A DNA stretch of 64,000 nt from Marisa cornuarietis. Taxonomy: Eukaryota > Mollusca > Gastropoda > Architaenioglossa > Ampullariidae. Both the position numbers and the translations under genes were made by a program. Within the stretch, counting starts at the first letter, position 1. Every line of letters starts with the position of its first letter. Location of the stretch: assembly GCA_004794655.1 (NCBI GenBank), contig SMMW01000585.1:1940001-2004000 (forward strand), read 5' to 3'. The notes under the pieces are model-generated. The model saw only the letters and a list, made by a program, of their open reading frames with translations, was not told the origin of the DNA and ran no database searches. This document shows positions 1 to 13,025 of this stretch, piece after piece.

Positions 1-3000
1 CTGCCTCCAGCCAAGTAGAGCGTGCGGGGCTTGCTAACACTGCACGTGCACCTCACGTTGTCTGCTACCTGACTCTCCTTCTGTCATTCCTTTCCTCCTC
101 TGCGTTCGAGACTCTCCCCCCACTTTTTTTTTTTGGTAGTTCAGCCCTTCATGTGCCAGAGCGCGGAACAGTCGGGGAGATGAAACTTGCTTAAATTATC
201 ATCGGTTGTAACCTGAGGGGAGGGGAAAATATAAAAAAAATCGTTCTCTAGACATATCCAATTGTGTAGAAAAGCCTCTGTTAGAGTAACTACATGAGAG
301 GTACTACTCCAGGTCTCACGCCTGATCTCAAAAGGTCACTTGAAGGCCTTTCTCTTATGCATCGTACATCCCGTTCGGCCTTCCCCCTGCTACTCTCATC
401 GTCTCCCATCTGTTTCACTTTTCTGCTCCCCTCTTAGTCCCACGGCATCCGTTGCCAGTTCTCATTAGTCTGTATCTGGGGAGCGGTTTCGCTTCACCGA
501 AAGCTGGATAATCGCATACTTCACGCGCTTTGGCCTCGTGGTTATTGGCCTTGACCCACAGGTTGAATGAAGCCTGTCTGGAAACTTTTGGAAGACCCTG
601 CGCGTTTTTCTTTAAAAAAACAAAACAAAACCCAACAACAGGAAACTATCAAGGGATCAGTTAATTAGGTTAGCGAGAAGTCGGGTCATATAAACATGTA
701 TGTGGTGTGGTGTAATTGAGATTTGGGGAAGTATCAAAGCATGCGGGTTTACTTGGAGGCTTTGCATGGACATTTAGAGCAAGCATACTGTAAACTGTAA
801 AGCTTGCTGTACACATCCTTCCTTCCGTCTTTCCTTCCTTATCCCTCGCCTTTCCATTTCTTCTGCCTCCGTCGCTCGCACAAGCATGCTTAGACGTCCA
901 TCAGCTGACGAGACCGTGTGCGCGTGAAGATGAAAAGGAAAGAAAGAGAGAGAGAGAGAAGGCTGCAGTTGTTGACTGTGGCTTTGTACTGTGGCACAGT
1001 TGTGTCAGGGAAAAATGGGAGCAGATCGATTGAACACTTGGCAGTCAACAAGGGAGGTGTTTAGTGAAAATGCCAGACCCGACATTCTGTCACCTGCACG
1101 CCGTCTGCTCTTCTTTGCAACTCCCTCCGCGCGTCTTACGGTGAATAGAGAAAGTATGAGTGGGTGGGTGAGTGAGTGAAAGGGTGATTGTGGGTGGGTG
1201 GGTGATGCTGAGACGGACTGGCGCGTGCAGTAGCAAGAAGAGAGGATGTTGATGCTAACTAGTGTAGTAGTAGTAACGCCTCTTGTGTTGATAGAGAAAG
1301 CAAGCACCATCAAGTACCCGCCCATACGGTTGCATCAGCACTCATTTGCACAATACCGACGCTGCCCTCTCTTCCCCTCCCCGAACACCCCCCCCCTCCG
1401 TCTGACAGCTCTAGTCTTTTTGTTCTTCTGACTCTCCCTCTCCCTCTATATCATCCGTACTTGGAGTTAGCATAGGTGTTCATGTCTGCTTTTTTGTGTT
1501 TTGTTTTGTTATCTTTCGTGCTGCACACATGACACAGATTCACCGGTCTTTAGTTTTGTTTGACTTTTTGTTTTTTGAGGAACAGACGACAAAGAGACTT
1601 GCCTCTTTCAATGTAAATTTTAAAAAAATTCTCAAGTAAACGATGAGTTTTTGTTAGGTCTGTGTCATCTTCAGATACTTTTGTTGCCTAGTCGATAAAT
1701 CGAGGTAGGCTGCTGCTGTTGTACGACCTTCATATGAGTCAACACAACCCTCGCATGTAGTTAAAGGAAAAGGCTTGTGAAATGATCAGTTGGGCTTAAA
1801 CGATAGATACCAATGTTCTGAATTGTTTTCGCTCAAATTTTCGATTTAGGCTCCCGATGTAGGGGTCAGTTTGTTTTCCTTCGAGAAAGAAAACAGACAT
1901 GGTGGCCTCTGAGAACCAGGGTGCAGCAGTGTTTTAGTCGCGACTGTAAGCAAATGGTTCGTTTGAAACCAAATTGTTTTTTAGAAGAATGTCAGAATCT
2001 TATTAATTAAGCCCAACTTGTCGTGTCACTTGCCTTTTCCTTTAAGGTATTATGGATGGGGGCTGGCTGGGTGGTAGTGTGTTTGATGCCCGACTTGGAT
2101 AAGGCTTATCTTTGTGAAAAGGAAGGAGCAATCTCTCTCTCTTTTCTGCCTTTAGCCGGACGATTTAAGTTGTTGACCCCATTAAATAATATATATTATG
2201 GTCGATTAAAGAAAAGTATGTTTGACGCGACCCTTATCCTTGTTAATGTAGTAGGTGAGGTTTAGAAAGACCTGAGATCTCTTGCGTGCAGTAACAAAAG
2301 CAGGTGTTTGTGTGTTGCTGTTGTCTCGTATCGCCGTGAAATGGTGATAAAGAAAGAAAGCTTAATCCACCCAGTTCCATCACATTGTGCCGCCATACAC
2401 AGAAGGACTAAAACACGACACTACTACCGCCGCCAACAGGAATTAGCGTGGTGAGATTTAGCCAGGAGCGGCCATTCGAATCAAAGAGACGTTATTGGGA
2501 CATTGCACGAGCCCGCGTCTTTCTAGCTTTCTTGTTTATGGTCGTTGACGAGGTATTGTGGTATCCGCCTGCTGGTGCGGACCCCAAAGGCCATGTCAGA
2601 GGGTAAGCGAGCGGGTCAGGCCCGGTGAGTCAGAGATGTAAATGATCAACTCCACGTTTGCCGGAGGTTTGATTTAGGGCACATCCACAACCATCAGGAA
2701 GCCTGCTTGAAACGTGGTAGGCCTGCTCGTTGTTTTGTGTAATCTTTCGCTAGGTGCAGCTGGCGCTGAGCGATAGAAGTTTTAATTTCTTCGTCGAATG
2801 GGGAACAGTTGGCCCTCCAGGTCCGTTTGCGAAGGCAGGTCCCTCGTGTTGAAGTTGACGGAGCTGACTAGTTTCCTCCTTTTGACGTCCTTATTCGGAC
2901 GCGGGGATTTTTTTTTTTTTAATCCCCATGCGGCGAGAGGAACTGGGGCAGGGGGTATGTTGCCTGCTGACTAGCGGGAGGACGACTGAATTGTTAATCA

Positions 3001-4029
3001 CGCTGATAAGGCTCCTGTATGGATTGGTGTGGAACCTGACCGAGGGACGGGTGGGTAGTGGCATGGGGGTGGGTGGGAAGGCCGCTGCGCCTTCAACAGA
3101 TGTCTCTTTTCCTGGCATGAGAGTGTTTGGCCAGAGGCTGAATCCGCCTCAGCGATGTTCGTACAAAAACAGAAGACTGTCTAGATTGCGTGGTAAATCA
3201 TTGAAGACCGTGTATCTGTCAGTCTTTCTCGGGGGAGGGGGTGTTGCTATCCCGCAAATCTGAGGGATTGCTGTTCAGTAGCACAGGTCCCTATTTGGCC
3301 AGCAGTGGGTGAGGAACGTAGAGTTTAGACAGCAGAACGGCCAAAACACGAGCATACACACCGGCTCGCTCTCTCTCACTCACCCACAAAGAACAAGAAA
3401 GTTCAAACATCAACATTGTGACATGTGCATAAATCTTAGACGTCATGTTTGAACATGTCCGACAAGTTCACACGTGTCCCGTGGGCTTTATATATATATA
3501 TATATAGAGAAAGAGGTGGTTTGGGGTGGGGGCGGAGAGCCTTGGCGATGTTAGTGTCTTATGTCCAAAATGGCGTCACCAATTTTACTGCTTTTATATG
3601 TATGTCGCTCTTTGAAGACTGCATCTGGCGAACGGACAGATTTTCTTTTTGTTCAAATCTCGGAAATACTTAATTTTGTACTACTGCACTAAAACCAGTC
3701 TCTTGGAAAAAACAAAACAAAACAAAACTCGCACCAAGCTGGGTCTTTCACTGACGCCGCAGTAACATGGCGACTCGACCCGTGTTGCTGCATCGGACCA
3801 AACTGAAGACAAGAGATTGACGGGAGTAGGGCGGGAACAAGTTTGGGGGAGCGAGGTTATCAGACTTCCTGTTGTGGCTGAAAAATGGCCTGGCACAGTG
3901 GCACTACGGGCGACCGAACTTGATCCTGCCCCCCGGGACAGCGCCTTTCTGATCAGCTGGGGTAGGGTTAGTTGGAGGTGGGGCGGGGAGGAATCAATGG
4001 TCAGTACCGCATTGGTGGGCCGGTGTGGC
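1..4029. other. No gene recognised
   Basis: Mixed intergenic-type sequence with a (GA)n run near 945-960, a (TA)n run at 3489-3506, poly-T and poly-C runs, and a G4 motif at 1182. The 60-110-codon ORFs here have no domain or coding-type codon bias. Confidence 0.6.
1182..1202 (+). other. G-quadruplex motif
   Basis: Four GGG tracts (1182, 1192, 1196, 1200) with loops of 7, 1 and 1 bases meet the usual G4 rule. The surrounding bases 1155-1205 are a degenerate GTGGGTG repeat. Confidence 0.5.
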
Positions 4030-4110
4030 CCAATCCGTCGCCACGTGTCCTGCGATTAATGGCGGCGGAGTGGCGACGTCTGCTGTGGGCCAAGGACTAG
4101 CGTGACGACG
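4030..4110 (+). promoter_or_regulatory. Possible promoter and short noncoding first exon
   Basis: In a GC-rich patch there is CCAAT (4030-4034), an E-box CACGTG (4042-4047) and AATGGCGGC (4058-4066), the last resembling the YY1 element found at many animal start sites. A strong donor, ACG/GTGAGT, follows at 4110/4111. The order fits a promoter with a 40-50-base leader exon on the + strand. It could be a distal start for the ARHGAP39-like gene or for an unknown transcript. Confidence 0.3.
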
Positions 4111-6453
4111 GTGAGTCGGGAGGGGGAGGAGGGGGGAGGCATCGATTGCGCCCGGAGCGTGCGCCTAGAGACGGACCAGTAACTCGGATATGCAGTGCAC
4201 CTTCTGGCACCGGGTACACGTCACGGTGACGCGCTTGTTGCCAGGGCTGAAAGTTTTTGCGAGGTCACGCGGTCACTCTTGTTTTCTCCTCCCACCTCCG
4301 TACCAAACTCTCCTGCGTGTGGTTCCTAGCTGTGATAATAATGGGAGCGGTGTTGTGGGCCAGAGATCTGTCGTACACAAACTTGTCGTTGAAAAGGGGA
4401 AAATGGGGGAGGGTCGACGTACCCGGTCGTTGTGGCAGCTGTCTACATGCTAGCCATGGACACTGGCAAGGAAGGGGTGGGGTGGGGGCATGAGATTGAA
4501 AGGGTTGACGATATCTCGGTTGAAATCGACAGGCCAGGCTTTAGTGTCACCACTTTTTAACACCGCTTTGACTTTGTCAAGTACTGGCGTATCTTTCTAG
4601 CCATATCGGAGTGGGCAGAGGCTGTGAGAAGAAGGGGGAATATAAGGCTGCCTAGCCACATTCTCGATGGGACCTTGATTTTGAGAGGTTAGTGCCTCAT
4701 GCACGTGAGCTGGGAGCATAAAACTGGTTCGAAGATTAAATCGCCGGGGCCAGGGGCCGGGAAACTGTGCCCCCACCCAGCAAATAAAAGGGGGTCCTGG
4801 AGGGGGGAGGGTTTAGTTCTCACTGTTCACATCCTTTTACTGGCAGTCTGCAAGAGTGCAGCTCTGCGTCAACACAGATGCGAGCGGTATCTTCATTCCT
4901 GCTCCCCTTACTAGTCCGTGATTGCGAGTAGTAAATCAGTTTGTTGGCCCAGATAAGGCGACAGGTAGCAGGGTGTTTGTAAATCAGGAGTGGAATGGCA
5001 CCTGCCGGAAGACAAAACACGTTTCGACAAGCCGCCAAACCAAAACAAACGTCGGCAATCGTGTGCCGGCGGCAGCTGTGTGGTCACGACTAGCCGCTCA
5101 TCAGCCCAAGTACAGCTTCCGGAGCCTTCTCGGCTTCTCTCCTTCCGCCGGCAGGGGAACAAATCTAGGTCAAAGGCCAGCGCCAGGGCCACCCTGTGAC
5201 GTCACAGTGCCTGCCATCAAGGTAGTGGTGGGTGTTTGGGGAATAAGGTCGCCGACAGTTTTGCTGTACTCTCTCTGCTCGCGCCTGTCAAAAACAATCT
5301 CTTCTCTCATGCGGGCTTACGTGTACCTGTCGCAACCTCTCATCAAAATAAAATTTACGATAAGCATTGGTAGTTGGAATAATGTCAGCACTCTTCAGAG
5401 CAGCAGACAAATTTGCTCCCGAAAATGTGCCAGTCTTTTTTTTTTTAAATCATTCGCAACGCGCGCACAGCGCGTGTGCATGCGTATCTTTGTGTCGGCG
5501 GTAGGGGGAGAGGAGGAATATGCAACATAAAAGGTGAATTTTGAGGTTTGTTTTGGTGGGAGAATTAAGATACAACTTTATTGTTCAGTTTTATAAATAT
5601 CTTTTAACCATAGTATTTATGTAGGTGCTGACGCGTTCTGTACTTTTTAATTTTCACACTCACACTTTCGAAAGTAAAAACAGTTCGGCAGGTTTCATCG
5701 GGACAAGGGCAAGGCAAGGGAGGTAATCGCTTATAAAAGGTTGCTGAACGTCTTCATCAACAGTACCGTCCCTTTAATGAATTTTCCTCTACTGTTTCCT
5801 CTCTTGCTGTATCTGTGTACATTAATATTTATTTTTTACGTAATGATGATTGTAATATCCTTTAAGTCGGTAACGATGTATGCATATAACTTTGTGCAAA
5901 TATATTTATAAGCATGGCAATCAGTAATTAGATACTTTCCTACGTGGGAGAGGAAGATCGGCGATTTCAAAAGACATGAAAGAAGTGCCTGCTTAAGAGT
6001 AAGGAACATAGAAATGCGCTGGGTTCTTGCACATAAGGTAGGTCGGTACTTACTGACAGGAGCTATGCAGTGTTATGCGTTGACAAGCGTAGTCATATTG
6101 TTGGCACTGTCTGCAGCAGACTGGACGGCATGATCACAGACCCGACAGCCTTTCGTCTCTGTACGTGGAACATAGTGGAATAGTTTTGTCAGTGTAGCGA
6201 TGGGGTCTTCAAACTCTTGCGCCACAGAGATGGCCTAATCGTAAGCACAGTGTCTGCTTTTTGGTAGGCACAAGGTAGGCACGTTGGCAGCAGGGTATAT
6301 CGACTTCCGCTGCACTAGCTGCGCAACATCGAGGGGGGTCCTGTCGATGTCCAAGTTCGGGTCATGTTCGGGTGAAGGTTAGGCAGTGTAAGGTCCTTAT
6401 CGTGCAGGTGCCACTGATGGCGTTGAGAGTGATAATCCGGCGGCACTGGTGAT
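4111..6453. other. No gene recognised
   Basis: Contains the CRE palindrome at 5194. The 202-codon open frame at 4922-5530 is unsupported (see rejected items). AT-rich from about 5.55 to 5.95 kb. Confidence 0.6.
5194..5207. promoter_or_regulatory. CRE embedded in a 14-bp perfect palindrome
   Basis: CTGTGACGTCACAG contains the full TGACGTCA CRE core. No gene start is evident nearby, so it may be an enhancer element or chance. Confidence 0.25.
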
Positions 6454-6646
6454 CAGGCATGCCAGCTCCAGTCACTGTAACTCAGGCATGTTGGTTTGAA
6501 CCACTGGCGCCCAGGCATGTTGGTTTGAACCACTGGCACTCAGGCATGTTGGTTTGAACCACTGGCATTCAGGCATGTCGGGCTGATCCACTAGCACTCA
6601 GGCATGTCGGGTGGAACCACTGGCACTCAGGCATGTCGGCTTGAAC
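6454..6646 (+). repeat. 29-bp minisatellite, 6.7 copies, exact period
   Basis: Copies start at 6454, 6483, 6512, 6541, 6570, 6599 and 6628 with no insertion or deletion. Each begins CAGGCATG, and most carry a middle TTGAACCACTGGCACT-like part. The first copy is the most diverged, and the last is cut at 6646. Units abut directly, so this is a tandem repeat and not an array with spacers. Confidence 0.95.
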
Positions 6647-6951
6647 TGCAGCGACGGCGGCTGTGGCGCCTGGAAGAAGTTATGATAGGCTGAGTAGATG
6701 AAGGTCTGCATGCCGAGCGCTCCCCGCCAGCCCCAGCAGATACCGCGCGCTTGGGTCTGCTGTCTTATGTTATCAAACACCTTCAGCCACGCGAGGAAAC
6801 AAGCAGTGCCTGCGAGTGTACCTTGTGTTTGTGTGTGTGTGTGTGTGCGCGCGCGCGCCTTGGTGTAAGCATGCATTATGTCGTACATATCTTTGCAGTT
6901 GTGTTTTCCAGTCTACAGCACTTTGATGGCAAGGCTGTTCAAACGCTGGGT

Positions 6952-7541
6952 CTTAACTATAGTCAAAGACAAAGGTATAACCATTATTAGCTGTAGCCAA
7001 AGATAGTACAACGCATAACCATTATTAACTATAGTGAAGGAACGTATAACCATTATTAGCTGTAGTCACGAATAGTACAGTGTATAACCATTATTAACTT
7101 TAGCCAAAGATAGTACAACGTATAACCATTGTTAACCATAGGGAAGGATAGTACAACTAATAACCATTATTAACCGTAGCTAAAGATAGTACAAGGTATA
7201 ACCATTATTAGCTGTCGTCAAGGATAGTACAAGGTATAACCATTATTAGCTGTAGTCAAAGATAGTACAAGGTATAACCATTATTAGCTGTAGTCAAAGA
7301 TAGTACAAGGTATAACCATCATTAGCTGTAGTCAAGGATAGTACAAGGTATAACTATTATTAGCTGTCGTCAAGGATAGCACAAGGTATAACCATGTATT
7401 AGCTGTAGTCAAGGATAGTACAAGGTATAACTATTATTAGCTGTGGTCAAGGATAGTATAAGGTATAACCATGTATTAGCTGTGGTCAAGGATAGTATAA
7501 GGTATAACCATTATTAGCTGTAGTCAATGATAGCAATAGGA
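6952..7541 (+). repeat. 38-bp minisatellite, about 15 copies
   Basis: The unit core is GTATAACCATTATTAGCTG followed by TAGTCAAAGATAGTACAAG. Copy starts are near 6975, 7013, 7044, 7082, 7120, 7158, 7196, 7234, 7272, 7310, 7348, 7386, 7425, 7463 and 7502: mostly 38-base steps, one 31-base copy and two 39-base copies sharing the same inserted base (CCATGTATT). The last copies form a higher-order pattern of alternating variants. A lone degraded piece (CATTATTAGCTGTAG) remains at 7717-7731, suggesting the array once extended further. Confidence 0.95.
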
Positions 7542-9010
7542 ATGACCATTACACCGGAGGACCGTGCTAGACTACAGTACGTGGTGTCTGTGTGTGTCGC
7601 GATGCCCAAAGACCTATCGCCGTGACGTTTGGAGTTCCACAGGAGACAGTCATCTAGTGCACAGATCGGCCATAGCGTGGCACCATTTTAACTCTGTGCT
7701 CGCTGTTTCCCGTTTCATTATTAGCTGTAGTTTCAAAAACCCAAACAAAATATCATTAAAACAAAGTGTCGTTATCATGCTACATGTTTAGCATAATAAT
7801 AGCCTGCATGGGACTTCGGTAATATACCTTTCAGAAAAACACATCAAATATGCAGACTTGTTTGAGCGCGTGCATATGTGTGTGTGCGTGCGCGCGCGCG
7901 CGGGCGTGTGTGGCGGAGATGAGGGCGGGGGTAGAGGGTGTGTGCGGGAGGGAGAATTAGGCTGAAGAAATGTGGGGTGGGAGGAAATATGGTTCTATTA
8001 TTAGCACTTTTGGATTGTTTCCAACGAAGGTGCTATGTCTTGGGAAAACTCCATGCAGGGTTGTGCTGTGGCAACTGATGTTGGAGTGCACAACAAGATT
8101 CGCTTAAATTAAAAAAAAAAAAAAATCCGCAGCCTTTCACATCCATCAGCACTGGCTGCCATCATTTGCCAAGAGCCTCTCCTCTTGTGCACTAAGATAG
8201 ATTACGGTCTATCTATGCCTCCCAGCCCCTCCACTTAAACCTCCTCTTCATAGTCTCTGCCAACTACTCCTTTTTTCAAACTGTTTTCTTTGTCAGATCT
8301 GTCGTAGGATTACAAGATTCAGGCTTAATCTTGGGCTAAAGTACTTCTCAGCATTGGCTGTAAGAACTTTTCTAACCTTAATTGACTCAGGTTTAATCCA
8401 GGGATAAAGCTCTTCTCAGCCTTAGCTATAAAAATTCAGGATATGAGGTTTCTCGCTCGCTGATACTTTTTCCTTTCTTAATCTGCTGTCATAGACGAAC
8501 CCAGGTCAGGACAATGGAAAGCTGTGGGGGCGTCAGAGAAATTCACAGCAGGAGCAGCAACAGCAAGGTGTATCGAATTGGTAGTTAGTTTTTACAGAGA
8601 ATCGCACCTTCGTGAACAGACACAACGACCATTAGAGACATTGCTTAAATAAAAGAAGAGACGGCAGCTTACAACTCACTTGTATGAACCGACATTATGT
8701 AAACTCTTTACAGTGTCTGACCAGGCATTATTTGTAAACTCTTCACACCGGACACCGAATGTCTAATTTTAAAGGTTGACTGTACATACTAAGATTGTCC
8801 CTGACACATACAAGAAGAACAGAAAAGTCATAAAGAGTGGTGTGCGTGAGAGAGAGAGAGAGAGAAAGTGCATGTAGTCCCAGGTTTTTTCGCGCTTGCG
8901 AATGTGTTCGTGTGTAAAAAAGAATGGAATAGACCGCAACACAGGCGTAACATAAAAAGATGGTCGGAGATGCAGAAAGTATAGCAAAGTCTGCTAGAAG
9001 AAAACGTCAG

Positions 9011-9042
<32 letters not shown>

Positions 9043-12000
9043 ACGTTGTAGTTTTAGTTACCAAGCGGAAAACCTGAGCTATAGTGCTTGATCACGTGTT
9101 ATGTCCCTTATAACTGGAGTACTTTCTCTCCAATTTCCTCTCGTTAAGAGGTGCGTGAATTGTTTATTTATTTGTTTGTTTGTTTGTTTTCCAAAGTGGT
9201 TCTTGGCTTGATTTAGCTCTGGTGCCAACACCGACCTGCCCATTCTGTCGTCTGCTACAGACTCTTAAGCCATGCTCTCTGCTGACAGCCTTGCTGTTGC
9301 TAGACGCAAGACGCCATGTTTCCCCTGGCTGTGGATGGGCACAGAGGACGACAGTGGCAGCAGGGAGCTACTTCCAAGATGGTATGCACGGTAGCGGTGA
9401 CCATCTACGCACATGTGCATGCCAGCGTACTTGGATGGTTTGGTACGGGGTGGCACGCTAGTTTGCCTTTTTTTTCGGCATGTTGTTTCAGACAGACTCG
9501 TTTCAATCAACCCCCTCCCCGCCACCCAGTCACCCAGCCTCTAAAATCCCTCAGGCGTCATGCAAACCCTGATGACCGACGAGAGTTGCTGAAATAGCGT
9601 GATAGATGCAGGTTACAGGCAAAGGAAGAGATCGTGCGTTTTTAAGTGAGTCTTATTTTTTTTTCTTACGACTGCATCTTCTGTTTTAAGGATCGACTGT
9701 AAGTTTTTTTGGTGGTTTTTAGCCGCTTGAACCAGCATTTTCTCTCAACAAAAATAAAAGAAAAAATCTCATGGAAAGGTGCCATGCTGCTTACTCAAGA
9801 AGAAGAAGAGGAGGGAGAAGAAAGAAAGGCAAAAGAATAAGACGAAAGGGCTGCTTCTTATCAGAATTAGTTGTTTTGCTCTTGCTGTGGTCTTGTAGGT
9901 GATGGAGTGTAATCGCCTTCATCAGCGTAACAGCGGAGCAAACAGCATTGGCGGCGGCACGAGTGTTACGTCTTTTCCTTCCTCCTCCCTCTTAGCGAGT
10001 CGCTTACAGTCCGCATTGCTTCAAACAACATCCATGGCAGCCAATTCCCCCAACAAAACCCCATTCACCATTGTCTCCTGAAGATGGACACATGCACTCA
10101 TGTCCCCAACACACACACACACACTTCCTCTGTCCCCATTAAGCCTTGAGTGGTAACATAACTGTTGTTTGTTTCGATGAAAGCTCCTAATGCCCTCACT
10201 TGACGTGAAGTACAGACCGACTGTCTGAAGGCCTCTCAAACCTGATACGTCGTGACGCAGAACTGCCTAATGTTATAATCGAACGTTTGACTTTGAAGTG
10301 AATTATACGCCGTGCAACGGCCACTTTTGACATCATCATCAAGTAGTATGATTGGAAGAGGGGTGGCCGTGAGGGAGGGAACTGTTTTTTTTTCCTTAAA
10401 GGTAATTGGTGCGTTCACACGGGATTCTGAGAGCCGTGAATGTGTAAAACATGGGCAAGGAGCAAGGTAGTGGGTGGATAGAGGGGACAGGGTAAAATAG
10501 AGGGCGCGTGGCAACGTGGGCAGGCAGACTGCGGAGTGTTGGTGAGAGCAGCGTCTGGGTCTCCTCTGCTAGACCGTGATAATCATACAAACATTGCGCA
10601 CCACAGCCTTTGCCTGACAAGCCCTGCATCTCAGTCGTTTGGGCTGTGAACGCCTGGGCGCATCAGGACAACAGGTGTGTGTGTGTGTGTGCACGCGCGC
10701 TCATGTGAGCAGATAGCTTATCCACCAAAACGGGGAAGGGGGGAGGCCAGGAAAATGTGGTGGTCGCGGCGATCGGGGTATCTGGTCTTTGCGCCCTCTG
10801 ACCTGTGGCGTGGGTGGCCACTTGTTTAGAAACACGGGAGCGAGAGCGGGAGGAGGACGTCGTGAGAAGCATGTCTTGTGATCTCCAAGTAACTGCAGAA
10901 TCGGTGTGCGGGTGAAGGGGATGGAAGGGAACGCAAGCAAGTCGACAAACAAACGCATTGTTGGCGCCTGTATCTTGCCGTCAGCCCAGCGAGGCTCTAA
11001 CCGCCCGCGCCGTTTGGCGCAGGGAAGTGGCAGGTGTACCATGAAGGTACAGCGGAAGGTAAAGGTTTGAGGCCTACGTGCTATCCATCATCTATGCATC
11101 ACCTTTAAGCGGCGCACGAACGATTTATACACATATTCGGGTGCGTTCGTGCTTTGGACGAACACGTGCCACGTAAGAGGCGGGAGATGCAAACAGGACG
11201 CATTAAAAGCGTCAGCCATACGTGAGGCTGTGCAGTGGTCTCGGAAAAACAATCCCGGGCACAGACTTGCAGATTTGTCGGTCGACTGGACCGGTCCGAG
11301 GACCTTTGAGAGCTGATTTGCGCCGTGGTGCGGAAGAGCCGGGACATAAATAAACCTGATATCACTCGCTGGCTGCCCCGGGAGCCGCTATCACGCTCTT
11401 CGCGGCCTTACGGCAAACAAGTGCTCGCGGTGGAGGTTCTGCTGCTGACGGTTGTCCTTCACAAACAGTCCTAGCTCCTGCTTTGACCTTTGCCCTGGCG
11501 TCCCACAGGGAGACAACTGGCGAGACGAGCAGCGATGGAAGAGGTTTGAGGCGAGCGGAAGTTGGTGAGGTGGGGAGTTGGGGGGGGGGTGCAACTTGTC
11601 TGCAGACGTCATATGACGCCATTGGCTGCTACGTTTTTCCACGTACGTTGTTGATTTGTAGCCATGCCTCACACCACCACCACCACCAGCAGTTTGCCAA
11701 TTGAGTGGCTGTGCCACCTGGCAGGACGCCAGTAGTAGTGATACTCTGAGATGCAAACGGCAGGGTTTGGACATGTTTGACCTTAGTCGACTTCTCTTTG
11801 GCCGACTTCCATTTCGCGCTTGCGGATGAAGAGGGCAAACGCCAGCTGTTAAAACCTAGCCACCTGCTGACAGTCTTACCACAACAGCTGTAAAGGACTG
11901 AGAGAAGAGACGATGGAAATTATAGGTTCCTCCCCCGCTTTCCTCCATCATTTGGAGGGAACATTTATATGAGACATTAGTCATTGCAAATCCTAAATCA

Positions 12001-12756
12001 CTCTCGTTAAGACAAGGGGGCTTCTCAGTTTGACTCGTGTGACTGCCTGTAATGTCCGCCCACAGGTGGGCGCTACCTGTAGTTGACTGCATGACCTTGT
12101 GAACCTACACGTAGTCACCCGAAACTATCCCGTCTTAATGAGTTCGGATAATTATATGTCGCGAAGTGACAAATGCCAGTTTATCAACTTGACACGCTGT
12201 GAAGATATTGCAGTCTAGCCCCTATTACACTGCACTGGCCTACAGCAGGTGTTTTTCTGCAATCCAGTTACAATGGGACAGACCAGACTAGGGATTATGC
12301 ACAGGTTATTGCATCTGTTATGAAGTCTTTCATCTATTACGGCCCCTCACAAATCTCAGATATTTCTGGTGTCTCCCAGAGCAGGTCACGGGTCTTTCCA
12401 ATCACCCCTCAACATCAAGAGCCCCAGCATCCTCTGCAGCGTCTAACGGGAGCCCCGTGCTTCACAGCTACCCACACTCCTCACAACTTTTCTCAGCCGT
12501 TTCACACCTCTGCACAACATGCTACCTTGCAGTTGGGGGCCTATGAGGTGACGGAAGTGTGCCTTTGAAGAAAGGCTTCTAAAGCTGATTAAAATTTTTC
12601 ATCAGATACCATGCTGCGAAAACTGTAATACGCCAAGTTTTTGTAGGTCAAGTAAAGTTTGTGAAGACGTGAACTTAACTTAGTTCTAATCGCCGCTCCC
12701 ACTACCGCGGCACCACCCTGCAAAAAAAAATAAAAAATCTGGCGGCTTTGACCCCC
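7542..12756. other. No gene recognised
   Basis: Holds an alternating purine-pyrimidine stretch near 7866-7911 (possible Z-DNA), a 68-bp-offset duplication at 8.32-8.43 kb and (GA)n/(GT)n runs near 8.85 and 9.02 kb. 9.1-12.7 kb shows short ORFs on both strands without domain or codon-bias support. Confidence 0.6.
8321..8432 (+). repeat. Imperfect tandem duplication, 68-base offset
   Basis: AGGCTTAATCTTGGGCTAAAG near 8321 recurs as AGGTTTAATCCAGGGATAAAG near 8389. In both, CTTCTCAGC and a TTGGCTGTAA/TTAGCTATAA-like segment follow. It may be a remnant of a short inverted-end element. Confidence 0.6.
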
Positions 12757-13025
12757 GTCACGTGACTCGGCAGCAGTAGCAGTAACTGCAGCAGCCTCGT
12801 GCTGTAACCTATGACCGGATCAGTGCGGCGCCGCGTGGCGAGAACACGCTAGGTAGGAGCGGTGTGAGATGACAGCTGATAGGGGGCGCTGCTGTCCAGG
12901 TGCTCGTGCTACACGACCGCGACGAGGGCCAGGCTTCCGTAGGTTCAGCAAGCGGCTTCGTGAGTTGGGAGCAAGGAGTTGGGCCTCGGCCGTGTGCAGC
13001 AGCCACCGCGTGGGCCCATCGTCAG
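12757..13025 (+). promoter_or_regulatory. Possible promoter with E-box palindrome and first exon ending at a donor
   Basis: GTCACGTGAC (12757-12766) is a perfect palindrome matching the extended E-box of USF/TFE-type factors. It is followed by a GC-rich stretch and a donor CGTCAG/GTGAGG at 13025/13026. The stretch has no convincing start codon followed by coding-type sequence, so it would be an untranslated exon. Which gene it serves is unknown. Confidence 0.3.

Noticed and set aside
4922..5530. 202-codon plus-strand ORF
   Set aside because: Composition and codon use match surrounding DNA, it has no recognisable motif, and it runs through a poly-T stretch and the CRE palindrome.
6454..7541. 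CRISPR-like arrays
   Set aside because: Units abut with no unique spacers and the context is a eukaryotic genome; these are minisatellites.
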